DNA of 64,000 nucleotides. Origin: Lentzea sp. NBRC 105346 (lineage in GTDB: Bacteria > Actinomycetota > Actinomycetes > Mycobacteriales > Pseudonocardiaceae). The notes below the pieces were generated by a model that ran no database searches, was not told where the DNA came from, and was given only the letters and a program-made list of their open reading frames with translations. Below, piece by piece: positions 1-7,856 of this stretch (positions within the stretch are counted from its first letter, which is position 1; every line of letters begins with the position of its first letter). The stretch spans positions 152,192 to 216,191 of the forward strand of contig NZ_BSTQ01000005.1 in assembly GCF_030269605.1 (NCBI RefSeq), read 5' to 3'. The position numbers and the translations under genes were made by a program.

Positions 1-1596
1 GGCCGCTTGGTCGCTGGTCGCTACCGATTGGGTCAACGAATCGGTAGCGGCGCCATGGGCATCGTCTGGACGGCACACGACGAACGCCTGCACCGCACGA
101 TCGCGATCAAGCAGCTGCTCCTGCAGCCCGGCCTCGCAGCGGCGGACACCGACGAGGCGAAGCGACGGGCCATGCGCGAGGGCCGCATCGCGGCCCGGCT
201 GCAGCACCCGCACGCGATCGCGGTCTACGACGTGGCCGAGGACGACGGCGCGCCCTGGCTGGTGATGGAGTACCTGCCGTCCAAGAGTCTCTCGACGGTC
301 CTGTCCGAGCGCGGCACGCTGCCGCCGCTGGATGTCGCGTCGATCGGCATGCAGGTCGCCTCCGCGCTGGCCGCCGCGCACAACGCGGGCATCACGCACC
401 GGGACATCAAGCCCGGCAACGTGTTGCTCGGCGACGACGGCACGGTCAAGATCACCGACTTCGGCATCTCCCGCGCGACCGGTGACGTCACGGTCACCGC
501 GACCGGGATGCTCGCGGGCACGCCCGCCTACCTCGCTCCCGAGGTCGCCAAGGGCTACGACCCCGGCTCGCCGTCGGACGTCTTCTCCCTCGGTTCCACG
601 CTGTACGCGGCGGTCGAGGGCACACCGCCGTTCGGGCTCAGCGAGAACACCATCGCGCTGCTGCACCAGGTCGCTTCGGGCAAGGTCACGCCGCCGCGCA
701 ACGCCGGCCCGCTGACCGCGCTGCTCATGCGCCTGCTGCGGGCCGAGCCGGACGAGCGGCCGACGATGGCCGAGGCCCGCGACGCGCTGGCCGCCGTGGC
801 GAACGGCAAGCCGACGCCCGCGTTCACCCCCGCGGTGGTCGCGCCGAGCCACCCGCCGTCGTGGCGCGGTACGCCGGTGCAGGCGCCGGTCCCGGACACG
901 ACCCGCGAGATCAAGCCTCGCCAGCAGGTACAGCAGCAGCCGCAACACCAGGCGCACATGCCGAACCCGACACGGATCGACCTGCGCACGCCGCCGCGTC
1001 CGACGCCGCCGCCCATGGGCAACCGCCCGGCCGCGGCCCCGCAGTACTCGTCCTCGTCGCCGCGGCCCGCGCAGCGCAGCAAGCGCTCCACGATGATCAC
1101 GGCGCTTGCCATCGTGGCGGCGGCCGTGGTCGGCATCATGATCGCGAGCATGCTGGGCGGCGGTGGCGACGACAAGAACAGCACCGCGAACGGCAGCACG
1201 CCGGACGTCACCCAGAGCACGGGGTCGCAGCCGACGTCGTCGTCGAAGAAGGCCGGCACCCCGGCGGGCGGCTACACCGAGAAGCCGTCGCAGGAACAGC
1301 AAGAAGAAATGATCAAGAACTACTTCGAGCTGGCGACGAGCGATCAGCAGGCGGCGTGGGGACAGCTGTTGCCCGACTTCCAGTCGGCCGCGGGCGGCTA
1401 CGACACCTACTCGGGCTTCTGGAGCAACGTCAAGAAGGTCGAAGTCGAGAACATCACCATGAACGCGGACTTCGCCCAGGTCGTCGAGCTGAAGTACAAG
1501 ATGAAGGACGGCAGCTCGACCTCGGAGAAGAAGCTGATCGTGCTCAAATGGGATGGCCAGAACCTGTTCCTGCAGCGGGAGCAGAAGCTCGGCTGA
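1..1596 (+). CDS. Membrane Ser/Thr protein kinase (5' end probably outside the window)
   Basis: Hanks-type Ser/Thr kinase of the PknB/actinobacterial class. Numbering from the TTG at 7: glycine loop GSGAMG near residue 14, catalytic Lys35, HRD at 131-133 and DFG at 151-153, all intact. A Pro/Gln-rich linker (about 265-360) leads to one membrane helix (about 362-384) and a C-terminal domain of about 140 residues that should lie outside the cell. That domain resembles the small NTF2-like folds found on some actinobacterial kinases (an inference). The frame is open to base 1 and reads Gly-Arg before the TTG, as many such kinases do just inside their N-terminus, so the true start is probably upstream. 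The 3' end overlaps the convergent LysR gene by 53 bp. The ligand and substrates are unknown. Confidence 0.9.
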   Translation, partial: GRLVAGRYRLGQRIGSGAMGIVWTAHDERLHRTIAIKQLLLQPGLAAADTDEAKRRAMREGRIAARLQHPHAIAVYDVAEDDGAPWLVMEYLPSKSLSTVLSERGTLPPLDVASIGMQVASALAAAHNAGITHRDIKPGNVLLGDDGTVKITDFGISRATGDVTVTATGMLAGTPAYLAPEVAKGYDPGSPSDVFSLGSTLYAAVEGTPPFGLSENTIALLHQVASGKVTPPRNAGPLTALLMRLLRAEPDERPTMAEARDALAAVANGKPTPAFTPAVVAPSHPPSWRGTPVQAPVPDTTREIKPRQQVQQQPQHQAHMPNPTRIDLRTPPRPTPPPMGNRPAAAPQYSSSSPRPAQRSKRSTMITALAIVAAAVVGIMIASMLGGGGDDKNSTANGSTPDVTQSTGSQPTSSSKKAGTPAGGYTEKPSQEQQEEMIKNYFELATSDQQAAWGQLLPDFQSAAGGYDTYSGFWSNVKKVEVENITMNADFAQVVELKYKMKDGSSTSEKKLIVLKWDGQNLFLQREQKLG

Positions 1597-2485
1597 CGGC
1601 GGCGTCGCGCAGCGCGGTGATGAAGTCGCGGACCGCCGGGTTGTCGACGGTGTCCTCGCGCGTCATCGCGTAGATGTTGCGGACCGGCTCGGGCCGCCGC
1701 AGCCTGCGCACGACGACACCCGGATGCGGCGCGCCGAGCCCCAGCTTGGGCACGATCGACACGCCCAGTCCGGCCGCGACGAACCCCTGTGCGGTCGCCA
1801 GGTCGTCGCTCTCCACGACGAACTTCGGCGTGACACAGGCCGACGCGCAGAAGTTCAGCACGATGTCGCGGCACGGCCCCGGCGGCAGCATCGAGTCCAC
1901 CCATGGCTCGTCGGCGAGGTCAGCGAGGTCCAGCACGCGCTTGCGGGCCAGCTCGTGCCCACGCGGCAGCACCGCGAAGTACGGGTCGGCGAGCAGGTGG
2001 ACGACGCTCATTCCCTTGGGCGGCTTCGACTCCGGCATCATCACCGTGATCGCCACGTCCGCCCGGCCGGCCTCCAGCTCCGTCACCGGGTCGTGCGGCT
2101 CGATGAGCTTGAGGTCGAGCTTCACGCACCCCTGCCTGGCCTGGAACGCGGCCACGGCGGGCGGCACGAGCGAGGCGCCGGCCGTCGCGAAGTAGCGGAC
2201 GCGCAGCCGTCCGGTGCGCCCGTCGCGCAGGTCCGCGAGGGCGGTCTCGGCCAGGCACAGCTGGTCGGCGATGGCGGCCGCGTGCTCGGTGAGCAGCCGG
2301 CCCGCGGCGGTGGGCCGCACGCCCCGGCCGACACGTTCCAGCAACGGCAGGCCCGCCTGCTTCTCCAGTCCGGCGACCTGCTGGCTGACCGCCGACGGGG
2401 TGTAGCCGAGGTTCGTGGCCGCCGCGGTGATGGAACCCGTGGTCACGACGGCCCTGAGCACCTGCATGCGCCGCACGTCCAACAT
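1544..2485 (-). CDS. LysR-family transcriptional regulator
   Basis: 313 residues, the normal length for the family. The N-terminal winged helix-turn-helix (about residues 4-62) has the typical pattern ITAAATNLGYTPSAVSQQV. The rest is a periplasmic-binding-protein-like effector domain. The gene starts at an ATG and is divergent from a DMT-family transporter at 2568. LysR proteins commonly control the divergent gene, so that transporter is the likely target. An A/T-rich palindrome in the shared promoter region is the likely operator. The effector cannot be predicted. The gene overlaps the 3' end of the upstream kinase. Confidence 0.9.
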   Translation of the reverse strand: MLDVRRMQVLRAVVTTGSITAAATNLGYTPSAVSQQVAGLEKQAGLPLLERVGRGVRPTAAGRLLTEHAAAIADQLCLAETALADLRDGRTGRLRVRYFATAGASLVPPAVAAFQARQGCVKLDLKLIEPHDPVTELEAGRADVAITVMMPESKPPKGMSVVHLLADPYFAVLPRGHELARKRVLDLADLADEPWVDSMLPPGPCRDIVLNFCASACVTPKFVVESDDLATAQGFVAAGLGVSIVPKLGLGAPHPGVVVRRLRRPEPVRNIYAMTREDTVDNPAVRDFITALRDAAVSRASAPAAGTGSGHPI

Positions 2486-2522
2486 GACCCGACCTTACAA
2501 GTCTACTTAAAGGTTGTGCATA

Positions 2523-2535
2523 ACAATTAAATTGT
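2523..2535. promoter_or_regulatory. Perfect palindrome in the lysR/DMT transporter promoter region
   Basis: ACAATT-A-AATTGT is a perfect 13-base inverted repeat in an unusually A/T-rich stretch of an otherwise GC-rich window, between the divergent LysR regulator and DMT transporter starts. Size, symmetry and position fit a LysR-type recognition site. The function is inferred. Confidence 0.45.
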
Positions 2536-2567
2536 GTTCACGGGTTTCCACCCGCAGGGTGGACCTT

Positions 2568-3494
2568 GTGAACAGACCAGGCACGCTGATCAGGATGGGC
2601 GTTCTCGCCCTGCTGTGGGGATCCAGCTTCCTGTGGATCAAGATCGCGCTCTCGGGGTTCAGCCCCGTGCAGATCTCGCTCATCAGGACCGTGCTCGGCG
2701 CGGGGGTGCTGCTCGCGCTGCTCGGCAGCCTGCGCCAGAGCCTGCCGACCAGCTGGACGACCTGGAAGCACATGCTCGTCGTGGCGTTCTTCGGCTGCGC
2801 CGTCCCGTTCACGCTCTTCGCCGTCGGGGGGAAGACCGTGGACTCCGGCGTGTCCGGTGTGCTCAACGCCACAACGCCGCTGTTCGCGTTGCTCATCGGC
2901 CTGGCGATCGGCCTGGAGAAGTGGAGCAACGTCGTGCGGCTCACGGGCCTCGTGCTCGGGTTCGCCGGCGTTCTGCTGATCTTCGCGCCGTGGCAGAAGG
3001 CGGGCCTGGCCAGCTGGGGCGCGGTCGCGTGCCTGGTCGCCGCGGCCTCGTACGCGATCGCCTACACCTACGTCGGCCGATACATGAGCAAGTCCGGGCT
3101 CACCACGCAGCAGCTGTCGGCGATGCAGCTGGTCGCCGGGGCGGGCCTGCTGACGGTCGCGCTGCCCGCGGGCGGGTTCGACCCGATCCGGCCGCACTGG
3201 CAGGCGTTCGTCGCGGTCGCGATCCTCGGCGTGTTCGGTACCGGCATCGCGTTCATCCTCAACTACCGCGTCATCGCGGACGAGGGCGCCACGACGGCGA
3301 CCAGCGTCGGCTACCTCCTGCCGGTCGTCTCCGTGCTGCTGGGCGCGGCGTTCCTGCACGAGCAGCTGAACCTGCGCGTGGTCGCCGGGATGCTCGTGGT
3401 GCTACTCGGTGTAGCGCTCACCAGGCGCCGGCCGGTGGTTGCTGCTGCTCCGGACGTCTCACCAAACGAGATACGTGACCTGGTAAAACGCTGA
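2568..3494 (+). CDS. EamA/DMT-family membrane transporter
   Basis: Drug/metabolite transporter superfamily protein, about 308 residues. It shows ten predicted hydrophobic segments in two EamA-like halves. The first helix contains the family pattern LALLWGSSFLWIKIAL, and the C-terminus ends in a short basic tail after the tenth helix. The GTG at 2568 is chosen because AGGGTGGA lies just upstream; an in-frame start at 2514 would read into the operator region. Likely an inner-membrane exporter of small metabolites or amino acids, controlled by the divergent LysR regulator. The substrate cannot be told from sequence. Confidence 0.87.
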   Translation: MNRPGTLIRMGVLALLWGSSFLWIKIALSGFSPVQISLIRTVLGAGVLLALLGSLRQSLPTSWTTWKHMLVVAFFGCAVPFTLFAVGGKTVDSGVSGVLNATTPLFALLIGLAIGLEKWSNVVRLTGLVLGFAGVLLIFAPWQKAGLASWGAVACLVAAASYAIAYTYVGRYMSKSGLTTQQLSAMQLVAGAGLLTVALPAGGFDPIRPHWQAFVAVAILGVFGTGIAFILNYRVIADEGATTATSVGYLLPVVSVLLGAAFLHEQLNLRVVAGMLVVLLGVALTRRRPVVAAAPDVSPNEIRDLVKR

Positions 3495-3499
3495 CAAGT

Positions 3500-3513
3500 G
3501 AGACGCCCGTCTC
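3500..3513. terminator. Short stem just after the DMT transporter
   Basis: GAGACG-CC-CGTCTC forms a 6-bp stem beginning 6 bases after the transporter stop codon and is followed by a run of C, not U. It could be a weak terminator or an operator for the ssgA-like gene. Neither role is certain. Confidence 0.25.
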
Positions 3514-3611
3514 CCCCAATAGGATGGTTCGAAGACGAATCGCGTCCGTATCCGCCGACTAAGCCGTCTCCTCGTATGAGAGCGGTTGAAACGGCGGAAA
3601 GGACAGTGACA

Positions 3612-4031
3612 GTGAGCAACGAAAACCTGACGGTTCGCGCGAACACCACGTTTCATCTGCTGGCTCCCGGCGTGGCGCCCGCCCCGGTCGAGGCGGAGCT
3701 CGTCTACGACCCGGAGGACCCGTACGCGGTGGCCGTGGTGTTCCACACGGGCCAGGGCCGGGTCGAGTGGATGTTCGCCCGCGACCTGCTGGCCGACGGA
3801 CTGCTGACGCCCTGCGGTGAGGGCGACATCCTGGTGCGGCCCGCGGCCGACGACCCGGAGCGGGTGCTGGTCGAGCTGAACGCGCCGACCGGGTTCGCGA
3901 TCCTCAGCGCCGTCGCCGAGGAAGTGGCCGAGTTCCTGGACCAGACGTACGACGTGGTTCAGCCCGGTGAGGAAGATCTGTGGATCGACTTCGACCGGGA
4001 ACTGCAGAAGCTGGTCTCGACCATTGACTAG
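3612..4031 (+). CDS. SsgA-like sporulation/cell division protein (SsgB type)
   Basis: About 139 residues, the usual size for SsgA-like proteins. These are found in morphologically complex actinomycetes and guide septum placement: SsgB recruits FtsZ in Streptomyces. The diagnostic core is present: AELVYDPEDPYAVAVVFHTG, then VEWMFARDLLADGLL, and an acidic C-terminal helix. The GTG at 3612 lies 9 bases after AAAGGA and is preferred; GTG 3606 is also in frame. It stands alone between a transporter and a kinase 10 bp downstream. It is probably the single ssgB-type copy typical of non-Streptomyces genera (inferred). Confidence 0.87.
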   Translation: MSNENLTVRANTTFHLLAPGVAPAPVEAELVYDPEDPYAVAVVFHTGQGRVEWMFARDLLADGLLTPCGEGDILVRPAADDPERVLVELNAPTGFAILSAVAEEVAEFLDQTYDVVQPGEEDLWIDFDRELQKLVSTID

Positions 4032-4040
4032 TCTCACCGT

Positions 4041-5297
4041 GTGACACCTGTTGGGGGCCGCTACGCGCTGCTGGAGCGCATCGGCAGCGGTGCGATGGGG
4101 GTGGTCTGGCGGGCGCGGGACGAGGTGCTGGGCCGCGAGGTCGCGGTCAAACAGCTCGTCACCCCGGACCACCATCGGGCGATGAGGGAGGCGCGCAACG
4201 CCGCCCGGCTGCATCACCCGCACGCCATCGCCGTGTTCGACGTGCTGGCTCACGACGACGCGTCGTGGCTGGTCATGGAGTACCTCCCGTCCAGAAGCCT
4301 CTCCGCGGTCATCGCGGAGGACGGTCCGGTCAGCCCGGAGGAGGCAGCGCGGATCGGTGGCCACGTGGCATCGGCCCTGGCCGCCGCGCACGACGCGGGG
4401 ATCGTGCACCGCGACATCAAGCCGGGAAACGTGCTCATCGGGCACGACGGCACCGTCAAGATCACCGACTTCGGCATCTCCCGCGCCACCGGCGACGGCA
4501 CGATGACCGACACCGGCACGATCGCCGGAACACCTGCCTTCCTGGCGCCGGAGATCGCGCGAGGCGAGCAGCCGGACACCGCTTCGGACGTGTTCTCGCT
4601 GGGCGCGACGTTGTTCGCGGCGGTCGAGGGCACCGGGCCGTTCGGGCAGAGCGACAACCCGTTCGGGCTCATCTACCGCGCCGCCAGCGGTCAGCTCCTC
4701 CAGCCGGTCAAGGCCGGTCCGTTGACCGAGACCTTGATGCGGCTGCTGTCGGTCGAGAGGTCGGCGCGGCCGACCGCGTCGGAGGCCGCCGAGCTGCTGG
4801 CTCCCGACCAGATCTCCCAGCCGTTGCCCGTTCCGTCGGCGCGCAAGCCCCGGAAGAAGCTCGTGCTCGTCCTCGGCGTGGTCGCGCTGCTGGCGTTCAG
4901 CGGTACGGCCGCCGCGGTGTTCTGGCCGGAGAGCAGCCCGCCGGTGCACAACTCCGGCGCGGGTTTCCCGGATCAGCCGAGGTACTACACGCCAAGCGAG
5001 GCCGACCAGTTCGTCGTGGAGCACTACAAGCTCCTGCCCGACGAACCCGGGAAGGCGTGGGAGAACCTCTCGAGGCAGAGCCGGGAACCGGTGGACGCGT
5101 ACACGGCGCGGTGGGAGAACTACACGGACGTGAAGTGCACCAGCACCGGCAACGTCCGCGGCCACGGGCCGAACTGGGTGGTCACGGTCGCGCTGGAGTT
5201 GATCAGCCCGAAGGGCACCGAGGCCGGCACCTACGACGTCGAGGTCGCCTCCGTCGACAACCAGATGAAGATCGTCAACTCGACAAAAGTTGGCTGA
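4041..5297 (+). CDS. Membrane Ser/Thr protein kinase with extracellular C-terminal domain
   Basis: 418 residues. The Hanks kinase domain has glycine loop GSGAMG, Lys37, HRD at 123-125 and DFG at 143-145. A single membrane helix lies near 273-295, and an outer domain of about 120 residues follows. It is clearly related to the kinase at the left edge of the window: the HRDIKPGNVL and ITDFGISRATGD blocks are nearly the same. The linker here is much shorter and lacks the Pro/Gln-rich stretch. It starts at GTG 4041, 9 bp after the SsgA-like gene, so the two may be co-transcribed. A link to septation control is plausible but inferred. The 3' end overlaps the convergent PAP2-like gene by 23 bp. Confidence 0.92.
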   Translation: MTPVGGRYALLERIGSGAMGVVWRARDEVLGREVAVKQLVTPDHHRAMREARNAARLHHPHAIAVFDVLAHDDASWLVMEYLPSRSLSAVIAEDGPVSPEEAARIGGHVASALAAAHDAGIVHRDIKPGNVLIGHDGTVKITDFGISRATGDGTMTDTGTIAGTPAFLAPEIARGEQPDTASDVFSLGATLFAAVEGTGPFGQSDNPFGLIYRAASGQLLQPVKAGPLTETLMRLLSVERSARPTASEAAELLAPDQISQPLPVPSARKPRKKLVLVLGVVALLAFSGTAAAVFWPESSPPVHNSGAGFPDQPRYYTPSEADQFVVEHYKLLPDEPGKAWENLSRQSREPVDAYTARWENYTDVKCTSTGNVRGHGPNWVVTVALELISPKGTEAGTYDVEVASVDNQMKIVNSTKVG

Positions 5298-5871
5298 GCA
5301 GCCAGAAGCTGCCGCCGCCCACGACCACGCCCATCACCGAGCCCGCGAGCACCTGCGGGGTGGTGTGGTCACCGAGCTCGACCCGCGACCACGCCACGAA
5401 CGCGGCGGGCAGCGCGACCAGCAGCAGCCACGGCCCGTAGATCAGGGCCAGCGTCACCACCGCGGCGAACGCGACGGCCGCGTGCAGCGAGATCTTCCAC
5501 TTCAGTCCGAACGTGATGGCCATGCTGACCAGCAGCGACGCGAACATGCTGCCGGCGAGCGCGAGCATCTGGTGCGGTGCACCGCCGAGCACCAGGATCA
5601 CGATGCCCGCCGTGAGGGACGCACCGGCGGTCAGCAGCGGGACGAGCCGGCCCTCGCGGTTCGTCACGTGGTGGCCGTCCCAGCGCCCCTTCCGGGCGCC
5701 GCGCACGATCACGGCCATCGGGATGACGCTGGCGGTCATGGCCACGACGAAGCCCCACAGCAGCGTCTGCCAGAAACCCTCGGTCGAGGCGGCGACGGCG
5801 AACGGCAGGGTCAGCACCCAGACCCACGGCGCGAGCACCTCGGTGGCGCCGCGGGCGATCTTCTTGATCAA
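5275..5871 (-). CDS. PAP2-like small membrane protein
   Basis: 198 residues with about five hydrophobic helices. Two conserved pieces recall the phosphatidic acid phosphatase type 2 family: KWKISLHAA (compare the SGH motif) and SRVELGDHTTPQVLAG (compare the third motif, R...H). The first PAP2 motif (KxxxxxxRP) is replaced by RGARKGRWDGHH. It may therefore be a divergent lipid phosphatase or a non-catalytic relative. It begins at a TTG 2 bp after the response regulator stop, so it is probably translated from the same mRNA as the PspC-type kinase and regulator. A role in the envelope is consistent with that context. Confidence 0.68.
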   Translation of the reverse strand: MIKKIARGATEVLAPWVWVLTLPFAVAASTEGFWQTLLWGFVVAMTASVIPMAVIVRGARKGRWDGHHVTNREGRLVPLLTAGASLTAGIVILVLGGAPHQMLALAGSMFASLLVSMAITFGLKWKISLHAAVAFAAVVTLALIYGPWLLLVALPAAFVAWSRVELGDHTTPQVLAGSVMGVVVGGGSFWLLSQLLSS

Positions 5872-5873
5872 CG

Positions 5874-6524
5874 TCAGACCAGCCTGCGATCCGTGGCCCA
5901 GCGGGACAGCTCGTAGCGGTTGGACAGCTGCGTCTTGCGCAGGACGCTGCTGACGTGCGTCTCGACCGTCTTGACGCTGATGAACAGCTCCGAGGCGATC
6001 TCCTTGTACGCGTAGCCACGGGCCAGTAGACGCAGCACGTCGCGTTCGCGCGGCGTCAGCAGGTCCAGCTCGGGATCGCTGATCGGCGCGGCGCCCGGCC
6101 GGTCGGCGAACGCGTCGAGCACGAAGCCCGCCAGCCGCGGCGAGAAGACGGCGTCGCCCTCGCTCACCCGCACGACCGCCTTGACCAGCTCCTGACTGGA
6201 GATCGTCTTCGTGACGTACCCGCGCGCGCCCGCGCGGATGACGTTGATGACGTCTTCGGCCGCGTCGCTGACGCTGAGCGCCAGGAACACGACCTCCTGG
6301 TTCGTCGCGCGGATCTGCCGCAGCACCTCGGCGCCGCCGCCGTCCGGCATGTGCACGTCGAGCAGCACGACGTCCGGCTTGTGGTGGTTGATCCCCGCCA
6401 CCGCCTCGCCGACGCTGCCCGCCTCACCGACCACGTCGACCTCGTCGGTGATCGAGTCGAGCTCGGCGCGCACCCCGGCGCGGAACAACGCGTGGTCGTC
6501 CACCAGGAACACCCTGACGCTCAC
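5874..6524 (-). CDS. NarL/FixJ (LuxR-type) response regulator
   Basis: 216 residues: a receiver domain with phosphoacceptor Asp56 in PDVVLLDVHMP, acidic pair DD at 9-10 and Lys in VTKTIS, followed by a LuxR helix-turn-helix (about 150-210, LTPRERDVLRLLARGYAYKE). The GTG at 6524 overlaps the end of the histidine kinase by 4 bp (GTGA), the classic arrangement for a translationally coupled two-component pair. Its partner carries a PspC domain. Targets probably include the divergent PspC/LiaF-like gene through the TCAGGG/CCCTGA sites upstream of both genes (inference). Confidence 0.93.
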   Translation of the reverse strand: MSVRVFLVDDHALFRAGVRAELDSITDEVDVVGEAGSVGEAVAGINHHKPDVVLLDVHMPDGGGAEVLRQIRATNQEVVFLALSVSDAAEDVINVIRAGARGYVTKTISSQELVKAVVRVSEGDAVFSPRLAGFVLDAFADRPGAAPISDPELDLLTPRERDVLRLLARGYAYKEIASELFISVKTVETHVSSVLRKTQLSNRYELSRWATDRRLV

Positions 6525-7711
6525 GTCCTGGCCTCCGTCTTCCTCGGCATCTCGAGCTGCACCTCGGTCCCTTCGTTCAGGGCCGTGCGCAACCGCACCT
6601 CCCCACCGTGCCGGTCCATCCTCCCCCGGATGCTGCCGGAGAGGCCATGCCGGTCCTCCGGAACGGTGTCCGGGTCGAACCCCTTGCCCCGGTCGCGCAC
6701 GAAGACGGTCACCTTGTCCGGCTCCACCTCCGCGTACACGCTGACCTCGCTCACCCCGGCGTGCTTCGCGGCGTTGACCATCGCCTCCCGCGCGGCCTGC
6801 ACGAGCGCGTACAACCCGTCTGCCAGCACGCAGTCGCCCACGACCACCTGCGGCACGGCGATCGCGAAGTCGTCCTCGACCTCGGCGCACGCCTGCGCGA
6901 TGGCCAGGCTGATCGTCTGCGGCTGCTCCCCGACCTCGCGGCCGTACAGCCAGCTGCGCAGCTCGCGTTCCTGGCTCCTCGCGAGCCGTTTGACCTCCCG
7001 CTCGCTGCCGGCCTGCTTCTGGATGAGGGCCAACGTCTGCAGCACGCTGTCGTGCAGGTGCGCGGCGATCTCCGCGCGTTCCTCGGTGCGGATGCGGGCC
7101 CGGCGCTCCTCGCCCAGGTCCCTCACCAGCCGCATCCACAGCGGAATGGTCAGCACGGCCACGCCGATGAGGGTCGCCAGGACCGCCAGCAACGCCTCGG
7201 GCAGTTGGTCGAGCCTGATGTTGTTGTACAGGAACGCGGCGATGCCGATACCGACCAGCACCACCCCTGACACCGTCCGCACGACTCCCGCCTTGCCCTG
7301 GCCCAACGCACCGTCGCGCCACCGCCGGCGCTGCGCCTCGTCGGCCTCCCGCCACACGACGGCGGCGCCGACGAGCGCCACGGCCATCGGGCCGGTGATC
7401 CACCCGCTGGCCGCGTTGGCCAGCAGCCCGGTGAACACCGCCACCCCGAGTCCCAGTGCCGCGAGACCGACGGCCTGCTGCCACTCCCGCCGGTCCGTCT
7501 CGACTTCCGGTTCGGTCGCCGGGCGCTGCTGGACGAACATCCACAGCAGCGCGTAGGCGACGATGCCCGCGCCGCTGACGGCGGTCAGGAGGGCGAACAC
7601 CGCGCGCACCCAGAAGACCGGGGCGCCCAGGTGATCAGCTAGGCCGCCGGCGACGCCCGCGACCACCCGGCCGGAACGCCTGCGGCGCATCGGCTCGATG
7701 CGTGCACTCAC
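6521..7711 (-). CDS. PspC-domain histidine kinase (HisKA_3 type)
   Basis: 396 residues. An N-terminal PspC domain (about 9-65, VVAGVAGGLADHLG) is followed by several further membrane helices. A HisKA_3 dimerisation domain has phospho-acceptor His220 in LHDSVLQTLALIQ, and the C-terminal ATPase domain has the DRGKGFDPD block. PspC-linked kinases of actinobacteria sense envelope stress, much like LiaS. The GTG at 7711 is chosen because it places PspC at the very N-terminus and leaves a clean promoter region. It is followed, with a 4-bp overlap, by the response regulator and then a PAP2-like gene. The signal is unknown. Confidence 0.9.
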   Translation of the reverse strand: MSARIEPMRRRRSGRVVAGVAGGLADHLGAPVFWVRAVFALLTAVSGAGIVAYALLWMFVQQRPATEPEVETDRREWQQAVGLAALGLGVAVFTGLLANAASGWITGPMAVALVGAAVVWREADEAQRRRWRDGALGQGKAGVVRTVSGVVLVGIGIAAFLYNNIRLDQLPEALLAVLATLIGVAVLTIPLWMRLVRDLGEERRARIRTEERAEIAAHLHDSVLQTLALIQKQAGSEREVKRLARSQERELRSWLYGREVGEQPQTISLAIAQACAEVEDDFAIAVPQVVVGDCVLADGLYALVQAAREAMVNAAKHAGVSEVSVYAEVEPDKVTVFVRDRGKGFDPDTVPEDRHGLSGSIRGRMDRHGGEVRLRTALNEGTEVQLEMPRKTEART

Positions 7712-7745
7712 CGTTAGATCGTCACACGGTTGTGCTGCTCGGACA

Positions 7746-7761
7746 TCAGGGATGCCCCTGG
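7746..7761. promoter_or_regulatory. Inverted repeat, candidate operator 1 of the PspC two-component system
   Basis: TCAGGG-N4-CCCTGG lies 35 bp upstream of the histidine kinase start in the divergent promoter region. The same half-sites recur at 7805-7821. LuxR-type response regulators bind such short inverted repeats, and autoregulation is common in this class. The binding role is inferred. Confidence 0.45.
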
Positions 7762-7789
7762 TTGGCGGGCCGGATGCGTCGGCAGCCAA

Positions 7790-7821
7790 CCCTGACCTCG
7801 TGAATCAGGGGTGGGCCCTGA
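7790..7821. promoter_or_regulatory. Triple half-site cluster, candidate operator 2 of the PspC two-component system
   Basis: Three half-sites follow each other: CCCTGA (7790-7795), TCAGGG (7805-7810) and CCCTGA (7816-7821). The last two form TCAGGG-N5-CCCTGA, the counterpart of the site at 7746. The cluster ends 36 bp before the start of the PspC/LiaF-like gene, a position suited to activation or repression of that gene. Confidence 0.45.
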
Positions 7822-7856
7822 TGTGCGCGACCCCGTCTGCCTCCAAGCTTGATGAC

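Noticed and set aside
3459..5165. 568-codon minus-strand open frame opposite the second kinase
   Set aside because: It spans the ssgA-like and kinase genes, has no recognisable domain and is Arg/His-rich, as expected for a shadow frame in high-GC DNA.
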